Positions 1-5,691 of a stretch of DNA of 5,691 nucleotides are shown one piece after another. Numbering within the stretch: position 1 is the stretch's first letter; each line of letters starts with the position of its first letter. The notes below the pieces were generated by a model. It did not search any database. It worked only from the letters and a program-made list of their open reading frames with translations, and was not told where the DNA came from. This DNA comes from Lachnospiraceae bacterium (GTDB lineage Bacteria > Bacillota > Clostridia > Lachnospirales > Lachnospiraceae), in the NCBI GenBank assembly GCA_003489085.1, contig DNJM01000210.1:14185-19875 (forward strand), read 5' to 3'. The translations under genes and the position numbers were made by a program.

Positions 1-2778
1 CATTTCATAAAAACGGGCATTTGCTGCGTACAGAATTCTTTGCAGATAATATCTTTGTACAAATGTCTCGATATCCATACGAGAACCGCTCACCTTTCCG
101 GCAAGACGGTTATAAAGGCTGTCAAGCCTTGTATACTCCCGCATTACTCTGCTGCGTTCCTCCATCTTCGGAGCCAGTGCATGGTAAGCATTCAAATTGG
201 CTTTATAATCATCTTTAAAACGCTCCAACTCTCTCTGCGCTTCCGCCAGCTGCTCTTCTGCCTGCCTTTTTGCAGACTCCAATTCTACGAGGTCCGGACG
301 GTTTCGGTCATCAATGGCCTTCTTAGCGGATTCCCGCATTCCCTCCGCAGTTGCCTTCTTTTTATGATAGGCCTCCACCTCTGCCTGAAGTCTGTCCGTC
401 TCGGACCGCAGATATTTCATCGTAATATCCTTCCACTCGGACTCGGCCAACTCCTTCTCTTCCATACTTTTTTCATAAGCCGCCTTACGCCGGTCACGCT
501 CCTCCTTCTGCTCCGGAAGCTCCTTATGATAACGTGCAATCAATGCCCCTGTATGATCCAGCCTTTCTTTTGCTGCCCTGGCTTCCTTATTAGCTGTCCG
601 CCAGTCGTCCTCCTTCTTATTTTTAGTTGCTGCCGCTTCCGCAAGTGCTGCATTGGCTTCTTCTGCCGTTGGATAATCCCGATCCGCTTCAAAACCTGCC
701 AGCGCTGCCCTGCTGCCCGCCAGTGTGGTTTTGGCATTCACCACGTTCTGCGCTTCGCGTTCTGCCGCTTCCTTCAGTGACTGTTTTCTGGTATCAATAT
801 CTTTCAGAGAATTCCGTATCTGTATCAGTATTTCTGCATTCTTTTGAAGAGCCGCCCCTTCTCTTTCGATCTCCTGCTTCCAGCCAGTCAAAAGAGCTTC
901 TGCCCGCTCCTGTGTCAGAGGTTCCGGTACGTTCGAAATGCTTTTTGCCATACGCTTCTGAAGCTGCCGCATGGTCTCTTCCAGATGGCTTTTCTTTTCC
1001 GCCAGCAGATCCGACGCCGAGCCTGCTGCCTGCGCCTTCTTCTGCTGCTTCTGCTGAATCGCAGCGACCTCCCTTGCCAGATTTTCAATGATCTCACGTG
1101 TCAGGTTTCCATAATCTTTGGAGATGTCACAAGGATGCGGGTGCTCCTTAGAGCCGCATACCGGACACGGCTCACCCGGCTTTAATTTCTCTCTGGCAAG
1201 GAATCCTGCCTGTGCATCTAAAAATGCTGTATTCTTTGCAGCATATTCCGCATTCTTACCGGCAAATTTCTGCCGGATAGCACTATACTCCTGCTGTGCT
1301 TTTTCTGCTTTTCTCTTCTGTGCTTTGACATCACACTGGAGCGTCTTCGCCAAAGAGACCGCATTTTCGATTTCTCCGGCTTCTTCCTCCTTTCTCTTCC
1401 AGCGTTCCAGAAGGATATCCGTGCTGCTCAGTTCCTCGACCTGCTTTCTCCACTTCTGTTCCTGAATTTCCAGAGCCTTGAGCTGCTGCTCCGCCTGTGC
1501 CTCCGCAGTTTCTGCACACTTCAGTGCTGCTTCTCCCGCTGCTGTCTCCTTCTTTGCCGTCCTGATCTTATCCAGAATAGAAAGCGCCTTTTTCACACGT
1601 TCGGATACTTTGGCAAATGACTCCAGTTCGATCTCCTGCTGCCTCTTTGCTTCTGTTTCTGCATCGGACGCTTTCCTATATATCCGCGCAAGCTCCGGCT
1701 GCACTTCCAGCTGCTCCTTCAGCCTCTCTTCCATATCAAAGACAGTATTTTCCACATCTGAAAACCGCTGATACACCGACCTGATTTCATAGGCTGCATC
1801 AATAGCCGCAATCCTTTTTACTGTTTCTTCGATTTCCTTTTCTGCAGCTGCACACTCGGCAAGCTCCTTCTCTGCTCTCTCCCATTGTTCATACGATTTC
1901 TGCAGACCTATGGCACCGGTATATGCATCCCGCTTCCTGTCCCGAAGCCGTCCGGCCTCCTCATATGCTTTCTGTGCATTCTTTTTATGTTCATCCAGCA
2001 TATGGCAAAGCTTTTCCAGTGCAGCCATCACAGCTTCCATATCGGTTACAGACAGCTTATCTGAAGTCAGCACACGTTTCCTGACTACCTGAAGCGCTTC
2101 TGCATCTTCATAATCCTCCGGCACAACGATACGTCCTACCTCTGTCTGGCAGACTGTACGGATTTCTGCCATGTCAGAAAGCTTCTCCCTTCTGCGTTTT
2201 CCAAGCTCATCAACGATATGCTGAAACAGATCTGTATGAAATAATTTTCGGAAGATCACCTTTTTGTCATCTGACTTTGCACGCAGCAGCTCCATGAACT
2301 CTCCCTGGGCAATCATAGCTACCTGCATGAACTGCTTCTTGGTCAATCCGACAATCTCTTCCAGCTTTCGATCCGTCTCCTTCTGCGGGTACTCCGTGCC
2401 GTCCGGCATTCTAAGAGAAACTCTTTCGCTCTCCTCCTTGCTGCCGCTGCCGCGCTTTAATGGCCGTACATGTCTCGGTATACGCTGCACCGTATAAACT
2501 GCATCCTGCTCTCCGTTCTTTTCCGAAAATATCAGCTCCACAAATGGTTCCACGGTATACGCGGCAAATTGACTCTGCAGCTCCGTTCCATCCTTCTTAT
2601 TACTGCCGGAGCTTGCTTCTCCATAGATCGCGAAGACAATGGCATCAAAGATTGTCGTCTTACCGGCACCGGTATCCCCGGTAACCAGAAACAGATTCTG
2701 ATTGGGTCTGGTAAAATCAATCGTTGTTTTCTTACTATAGGAGCCGAATGCCTGCATCGTTAATTTTAACGGTTTCAT
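1..2778 (-). CDS. sbcC: SbcC, Rad50-like SMC ATPase subunit of the SbcCD nuclease (3' end cut by the window edge)
   Basis: This is the ATPase and DNA-tethering subunit of SbcCD, the bacterial Rad50-Mre11 counterpart, which opens hairpins and palindromes and trims blocked double-strand ends in the cytoplasm. Reading the minus strand from ATG at 2778 gives 926 codons with no stop to the left edge. Seen in the translation: N-terminus MKPLKLTMQAFGSY; Walker A GDTGAGKTT at residues 34-42 (Lys40); Q-loop in MIAQGEF (Gln158); a long Ala/Glu/Lys-rich coiled coil on both sides of a zinc hook, CPVC at residues 538-541 (bases 1156-1167) within GEPCPVCGSKEHP; then the return to the head domain, with SGSRMDIETFVQRYYLQRIL near residues 895-915. 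The ABC signature and Walker B motif are not in the window. By family length (about 1,000-1,050 residues) roughly 100-120 residues lie beyond the edge. The start is fixed by an AGGAGG 8 bases upstream and by abutment with the sbcD stop. No frameshift or missing residue was seen in the part present. Confidence 0.96.
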   Translation of the reverse strand, partial: MKPLKLTMQAFGSYSKKTTIDFTRPNQNLFLVTGDTGAGKTTIFDAIVFAIYGEASSGSNKKDGTELQSQFAAYTVEPFVELIFSEKNGEQDAVYTVQRIPRHVRPLKRGSGSKEESERVSLRMPDGTEYPQKETDRKLEEIVGLTKKQFMQVAMIAQGEFMELLRAKSDDKKVIFRKLFHTDLFQHIVDELGKRRREKLSDMAEIRTVCQTEVGRIVVPEDYEDAEALQVVRKRVLTSDKLSVTDMEAVMAALEKLCHMLDEHKKNAQKAYEEAGRLRDRKRDAYTGAIGLQKSYEQWERAEKELAECAAAEKEIEETVKRIAAIDAAYEIRSVYQRFSDVENTVFDMEERLKEQLEVQPELARIYRKASDAETEAKRQQEIELESFAKVSERVKKALSILDKIRTAKKETAAGEAALKCAETAEAQAEQQLKALEIQEQKWRKQVEELSSTDILLERWKRKEEEAGEIENAVSLAKTLQCDVKAQKRKAEKAQQEYSAIRQKFAGKNAEYAAKNTAFLDAQAGFLAREKLKPGEPCPVCGSKEHPHPCDISKDYGNLTREIIENLAREVAAIQQKQQKKAQAAGSASDLLAEKKSHLEETMRQLQKRMAKSISNVPEPLTQERAEALLTGWKQEIEREGAALQKNAEILIQIRNSLKDIDTRKQSLKEAAEREAQNVVNAKTTLAGSRAALAGFEADRDYPTAEEANAALAEAAATKNKKEDDWRTANKEARAAKERLDHTGALIARYHKELPEQKEERDRRKAAYEKSMEEKELAESEWKDITMKYLRSETDRLQAEVEAYHKKKATAEGMRESAKKAIDDRNRPDLVELESAKRQAEEQLAEAQRELERFKDDYKANLNAYHALAPKMEERSRVMREYTRLDSLYNRLAGKVSGSRMDIETFVQRYYLQRILYAANARFYEM

Positions 2779-3927
2779 CTACTGCACCTCCTGAATCGTA
2801 TGAATCACATCACGGAGCAATTCCTGCTCTGCATCATCCAGGTCTTTCAAAAAGGAACTGCACAGCTCAAATGGATCCATTTCCTCTTTCGCGGTAAAAT
2901 TTACGCTATAATCCGCCTGCCGCAGCGTCTCCCTGCGGATTTCTAAAAGGTTCGGGTATGCATTTCGCAGTCTGTCCTGCATATCAATGACATCCAAATC
3001 CACCTGATCCGTCAGAATCACTGTCACATAATCCGAACAACTCTGCTGTAATACCTCTTCCAGATTTCCTTTGATGACACGTACCTGGCGAAGGGGCTTA
3101 AGCGGCAGAACCGCCACCTTTACCTCCCCCTTATCCTGCATCTCTACCATAAGAATACCCTTCTGCTGCCCCGCTTCACTGACGGAACACGCAAGCGGCG
3201 TACCACAATAGCGATAGACCTCGCTGCCTGCCTTCATAGGCTTATGAATATGTCCTAAAGCCGCATAATCGAATCTCTCCAGAATATCTGCCCCGACCTC
3301 ATCGATGTTGCCTACCGTACGGATTTCAGAATCCATACGCTCTATCTCATCCGCATTTCTTCCGGCCGGCAGATAAAACTGATGGCTGACCAGGACATTT
3401 CTCGATGCAGGATCAATCTGTTCCCTTTCAATCAGTCTATGAACAGCAGCATTATAAGAAAGATGATTATCGTTTTCATCCGTACCAACTATCTGTTTTA
3501 CCACCGAAGGCTTGACAAATGGAAGCAGATAAAAGTTCACGTTCCCATAAGAATCCTGCAGTGACACCTGCTCTATATATTCCTCCGGCTGCATCGGCGG
3601 AATGCCAATCATATGGATCTTTTGCCTAGACAGTACACTGCGGAACACATTGACACGAGACGCGCTGTCATGATTTCCGCTGATCATCATAATAACCGCA
3701 TTCGGCACAGCTGCTGTCAATTCCGATATAAAATGATCAAAGACCTCCACTGCCTCCGCAGATGGAACTGCCTTATCATAAATGTCTCCGGCAATCACTA
3801 CCGCATCTGGAATTTCTTCGGCCGCTTTTTCTGCAATCTGTTTTAAGATATATTCCTGATCTTCTATCAGACTGCGATTAAAAAGCTTCAGCCCAATATG
3901 CAAATCAGAAAGGTGAAAAAATTTCAT
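2779..3927 (-). CDS. sbcD: SbcD, Mre11-family exonuclease subunit of SbcCD
   Basis: This is a metal-dependent (Mn2+ in characterised relatives) phosphoesterase that cuts DNA as part of SbcCD, giving 3'-5' exonuclease and hairpin endonuclease activity under control of the SbcC ATPase. The 382-residue length fits the family. The calcineurin-like phosphoesterase motifs are intact and in order: DLHIG (Asp8, His10), GDIYD (Asp48), GNHD (Asn85, with catalytic-type His86), LVSHQF (His182) and GHIH (His226, His228). Residues from about 270 onward form the capping and C-terminal region that contacts SbcC in this family. The ATG at 3927 is chosen because MKFFHLSDLHIG is the normal family N-terminus and a GGGAGGAG lies 9 bases upstream. 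Its TAG stop directly adjoins the ATG of sbcC, and sbcC's ribosome binding site lies inside its last codons, so the two subunits are probably translated in a coupled way. Confidence 0.97.
   Translation of the reverse strand: MKFFHLSDLHIGLKLFNRSLIEDQEYILKQIAEKAAEEIPDAVVIAGDIYDKAVPSAEAVEVFDHFISELTAAVPNAVIMMISGNHDSASRVNVFRSVLSRQKIHMIGIPPMQPEEYIEQVSLQDSYGNVNFYLLPFVKPSVVKQIVGTDENDNHLSYNAAVHRLIEREQIDPASRNVLVSHQFYLPAGRNADEIERMDSEIRTVGNIDEVGADILERFDYAALGHIHKPMKAGSEVYRYCGTPLACSVSEAGQQKGILMVEMQDKGEVKVAVLPLKPLRQVRVIKGNLEEVLQQSCSDYVTVILTDQVDLDVIDMQDRLRNAYPNLLEIRRETLRQADYSVNFTAKEEMDPFELCSSFLKDLDDAEQELLRDVIHTIQEVQ
2787..2792 (-). promoter_or_regulatory. Ribosome binding site of sbcC, inside the end of sbcD
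   Basis: The minus strand reads AGGAGG followed by 8 bases and then the sbcC ATG. The site lies wholly within the last sbcD codons, and the sbcD TAG falls between it and the ATG. Seen directly; translational coupling is inferred from this layout. Confidence 0.9.
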
Positions 3928-3936
3928 AATCCAATA

Positions 3937-3944
3937 CTCCTCCC
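3937..3944 (-). promoter_or_regulatory. Ribosome binding site of sbcD
   Basis: The minus strand reads GGGAGGAG with 9 bases to the ATG at 3927. It is a strong match to the anti-Shine-Dalgarno sequence and decides the sbcD start. Confidence 0.88.
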
Positions 3945-3964
3945 GATATCAATCTCGCATTTCT

Positions 3965-3995
3965 ATAATACCACATATCCTTCCTTCTATCTCAG
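3965..3995 (-). promoter_or_regulatory. Candidate sigma-70/SigA-type promoter for sbcDC
   Basis: On the minus strand a TATTAT (5 of 6 to TATAAT) lies at 3970-3965, which would start transcription near 3958 and give a leader of about 30 bases to sbcD. The -35 element is weak: GAGATA at 17-base spacing (3 of 6 matches to TTGACA) or CTGAGA at 19-base spacing (4 of 6). Its position just downstream of the garD terminator and just upstream of sbcD supports it more than the motif quality does. Confidence 0.45.
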
Positions 3996-4020
3996 CATTT
4001 TTGACGGCCGACCCAAACTC

Positions 4021-4055
4021 AAAAAAAGACCCGCCGTTTTCCATACGGCCAGGTC
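4021..4055 (-). terminator. Intrinsic terminator of garD
   Basis: Starting 36 bases past the garD stop, the minus strand forms a hairpin with outer stem GACC/GGTC, a small 2x1 internal mismatch, inner stem GCCGT/ACGGC and a 7-base loop ATGGAAA, followed directly by seven T residues (4027-4021). The T tract is only on the minus-strand exit side, so it is oriented to stop transcription coming from garD and to insulate sbcDC. Seen directly; termination efficiency is not known. Confidence 0.85.
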
Positions 4056-4091
4056 CTTCTATATTTCTATGCTGATTTTTCTTATTCACCT

Positions 4092-5615
4092 TTAGGTAAT
4101 CGGAGCCGGATTAAAAATGCACAGATCATTTTCCAGACCATACTGCTCCGTGTAAGGCTTCTTTCTTCCACTTGCTGCATCCAATATATAGAGGAACAAT
4201 TCCTCTCCCTGCTCGGCAATCGTACGCTCGCCTACCGCAGCCGGGCCGGCATTAAAATCAATAATGTCAAACCATTGTTCCTTCATTTCATTCCGTGAAC
4301 ACAACTTGATCACCGGTGCTGCCGCCAGACCATACGGTGTGCCGCGGCCTGTCATAAATACCTGCAGTCCCATGCCGGATGCCAGCTGAGAGGGACCGCA
4401 TACCAGATCGGATGCCGGTGTTGCCGCAAAAATTTCTCCATGCTTTGTTGGCTTTTCACCGGGGGAAAGCACTTCTACGATTGGTGAGCTGCCGGATTTT
4501 GCGATGGATCCCATGGACTTTTCAATGATGTTAGACAAACCGCCTTTCTTATTGCCAGGAGTGGTATTCGCACCGCGGTCTACGCCTCCCATTTTCAGAT
4601 AATTGTCATACCATTTCATTTCTTCCACAAGACGCTTTCCCACTTCCTCATTCACACAGCGCTGCGCAATGAACTGTACGCCGTCACGCACCTCGGTTAC
4701 CTCGGAGAACATTACCGTACCGCCTCCACTGACAATCAGATCCGCAGCATAGCCCGCTGTCGGGTTTGCCGTAATGCCGGAAAAGGCATCCGAACCGCTG
4801 CACTGCATACCCACCAGCAGTTCCGAAAGCGGAAGTGTCTCCCTTCTTCTTGCATTCAGAATCTGCAGCTTCTTCTCAGCCATCTCCATGACAGCATTTA
4901 TCATTGCCTCATAACCCTTATAATTCTGCAGTACAATAACATTTTCTTCCGTATTCATTTCCGGCCACCATTCACAAAAACGGTCTACTGTGAATTTTTC
5001 ACAGCCAAGGCCAACCAGCATAAATACACCGCCGAAATTCGGGTGGACAGCAATATTTCGAAGGATCCGCTGCGGCACCTTTGCCTCCGGTGCATCAATC
5101 GCAACACCGCAGCCATATGGATGATTGATTGCAATTACGTTATCAACATTCGGATACTTCGGAAGCAGCTCCTGCTTGATTCTTCGAATGGCCACATTCA
5201 CAACACCCGCTACGCACTGTACGGTTGTGTTAATTGCCAGAATATTTCTTGTACCGGCAGGGCCTCCTTTGGGATTCCGATAGCCCTCCCATGTCTTCAC
5301 CGGCGCCTCCGGCAGATCCGTACGGATATTGACTGCAAATTCCAGCTCGTCAAGGTCCGGCGCAGGTGCCATCACCAGATTGGTTTCATTGATCCATCCC
5401 CCTTTCGGAATGTCCGTGCTGGTTGTACCAAGAACCACGCCATAGCGGATAATCTCTGTCCCCTTCGGGCATGCACTGAGCGCGATTTTGTGCGCCTGCG
5501 GAATATCCTCGGCAGTTACCACTCCCGGCATGACTTCCGTACCCTTGGCGATGTCATAGACAGCAATAGCTACATTGTCTTTTTCTGTTATCTGAATACA
5601 TAATCTCTTTGCCAT
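4092..5615 (-). CDS. garD: Galactarate dehydratase (UxaA/GarD family)
   Basis: The predicted reaction is dehydration of galactarate (mucate) to 5-dehydro-4-deoxy-glucarate, a cytoplasmic entry step of aldarate catabolism. E. coli GarD is iron-dependent, and this is the same family. The protein has 507 residues, against about 523 recalled for E. coli GarD. Residues 1-100 form the SAF-like N-terminal domain (DNVAIAV, PQAHKIAL with His42, IIRYG). The catalytic part follows, with GTRNILAINTTVQC (121-134), NHPYGCG (His165, Cys169), GLGCEK (202-207), GMQCSGSDAFSG (269-280) and MFSEVTEV (302-309). The stretches EEVGKR...WYDNYL, PGNKKGGL, ATPASDLVCG, TGRGTPYG and the C-terminus NPAPIT resemble GarD as I recall it more than altronate dehydratase UxaA, which is the main alternative. 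The start at 5615 has AAAAGGAGGT just upstream. No other sugar-acid gene is visible, so the pathway is not confirmed by context. A terminator separates it from sbcDC. Confidence 0.86.
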   Translation of the reverse strand: MAKRLCIQITEKDNVAIAVYDIAKGTEVMPGVVTAEDIPQAHKIALSACPKGTEIIRYGVVLGTTSTDIPKGGWINETNLVMAPAPDLDELEFAVNIRTDLPEAPVKTWEGYRNPKGGPAGTRNILAINTTVQCVAGVVNVAIRRIKQELLPKYPNVDNVIAINHPYGCGVAIDAPEAKVPQRILRNIAVHPNFGGVFMLVGLGCEKFTVDRFCEWWPEMNTEENVIVLQNYKGYEAMINAVMEMAEKKLQILNARRRETLPLSELLVGMQCSGSDAFSGITANPTAGYAADLIVSGGGTVMFSEVTEVRDGVQFIAQRCVNEEVGKRLVEEMKWYDNYLKMGGVDRGANTTPGNKKGGLSNIIEKSMGSIAKSGSSPIVEVLSPGEKPTKHGEIFAATPASDLVCGPSQLASGMGLQVFMTGRGTPYGLAAAPVIKLCSRNEMKEQWFDIIDFNAGPAAVGERTIAEQGEELFLYILDAASGRKKPYTEQYGLENDLCIFNPAPIT

Positions 5616-5618
5616 TGG

Positions 5619-5691
5619 TTACCTCCTTTTCCATTCTTTCCATTTCTGTTTTTTCCAGATATTTCTTGCTAAGATCATTATAAAATGATAC
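5619..5691 (-). CDS. Possible C-terminal end of an upstream gene (partial, uncertain)
   Basis: One minus-strand frame is open from the right edge for 23 full codons and ends with a TAA at 5621-5619, three bases before the garD ATG and overlapping its ribosome binding site. This is the spacing typical of genes in one operon. The visible tail is a short hydrophobic run (HFIMILA) followed by a strongly basic, Trp/Lys-rich end (WKKQKWKEWKRR), as seen at cytoplasmic C-termini of some membrane transporters. That resemblance is only suggestive. The stretch is too short to identify, and the competing reading is a promoter region. Confidence 0.25.
   Translation of the reverse strand, partial: YHFIMILARNIWKKQKWKEWKRR
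5621..5630 (-). promoter_or_regulatory. Ribosome binding site of garD
   Basis: The minus strand reads AAAAGGAGGT, with the AGGAGG core at 5627-5622 and 6 bases to the ATG at 5615. It is a near-perfect Shine-Dalgarno sequence and fixes the garD start. Confidence 0.9.
5674..5689 (-). promoter_or_regulatory. Candidate -10 box with overlapping operator-like dyad upstream of garD
   Basis: The minus strand carries a perfect TATAAT at 5682-5677, embedded in a 16-bp dyad with arms ATCATT and AATGAT around a 4-base centre. Transcription would start near 5670, with a leader of about 55 bases. A matching -35 element would lie past the right edge, so the promoter cannot be completed. In AT-rich DNA such a match can arise by chance, and the same bases can also be read as the end of an upstream gene. 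Confidence 0.4.

Noticed and set aside
40..780. Long plus-strand open frame (246 codons) with Leu/Phe/Cys-rich, membrane-like composition
   Set aside because: It lies antisense to sbcC in the same codon register. The coiled-coil codons (GAA, GAG, GCA, AAG and similar) read backward as Phe, Leu, Cys and Ser with few stops. There is no good ribosome binding site, and the minus-strand reading has clear SbcC motifs.
540..1519. Minus-strand frames of 60-65 codons within the sbcC region (about 540-737, 915-1097, 1331-1519)
   Set aside because: They are out of frame with SbcC. The SbcC frame is uninterrupted through each of them, and the basic or Gly-rich translations are typical of off-frame reading.
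627..2763. Series of plus-strand open frames of 60-154 codons, Ser/Leu/Pro-rich
   Set aside because: All are shadows of the continuous sbcC reading frame on the minus strand. Their low-complexity look comes from the coiled-coil sequence.
1..2778. Possible tandem or repeated DNA suggested by recurrent ttctgc/cttctg strings
   Set aside because: There is no constant period or long identical unit. The recurrence reflects Ala/Glu/Gln/Lys heptad codons of the SbcC coiled coil.
3898..4095. Plus-strand open frame of 65 codons across the intergenic gap
   Set aside because: It crosses the sbcD start, the sbcD promoter area and the garD terminator, has no ribosome binding site, and encodes no recognisable protein.
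5043..5603. Plus-strand open frame of 186 codons opposite garD
   Set aside because: It is fully antisense to highly conserved GarD motifs, and its translation is rich in Arg, His, Cys and Ile with no recognisable domain.
5550..5691. Second minus-strand frame open from the right edge that runs about 60 bases into garD
   Set aside because: It would overlap the strongly supported garD start and its ribosome binding site. It is short and shows no recognisable motif. The other open frame, ending at 5619, fits operon spacing better.

Overview
The window reads as ordinary chromosomal DNA from a low-to-mid GC Firmicute, most likely a Clostridia/Lachnospiraceae-type gut anaerobe. This is inferred from strong AGGAGG-type ribosome binding sites, the protein family variants, tightly packed genes, and a galactarate dehydratase in such a genome. 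The lineage is an inference; no rRNA or marker gene is present to fix it.

All recognisable genes lie on the minus strand, so transcription runs from right to left. From right to left: (1) a short edge segment (about 5616-5691) upstream of garD, holding either a promoter/operator or the last codons of an upstream gene; (2) garD (5615-4092), a complete galactarate dehydratase of the UxaA/GarD family; (3) a 164-bp intergenic gap with an intrinsic terminator for garD (4055-4021) and a likely promoter and ribosome binding site for the next unit; (4) sbcD (3927-2779), a complete Mre11-family nuclease subunit; (5) sbcC (2778 to the left edge), the Rad50-like SMC ATPase subunit. SbcC is open for all 926 codons in the window but cut by the edge before its ABC signature and Walker B motifs. 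The sbcD stop codon directly abuts the sbcC start codon with no base between them.

sbcD and sbcC form a two-gene operon encoding the SbcCD complex, an ATP-dependent nuclease that processes hairpins, palindromes and blocked DNA ends. garD is an unrelated sugar-acid catabolic gene, separated from sbcDC by its own terminator, so the neighbourhood looks like simple adjacency rather than a shared system. I found no mobile element, CRISPR array, RNA gene, tandem repeat or convincing unknown system. The many plus-strand open frames are antisense shadows of sbcC, sbcD and garD. The observations most worth checking are the 16-bp dyad over a TATAAT box at the right edge and the zero-gap sbcD/sbcC junction.
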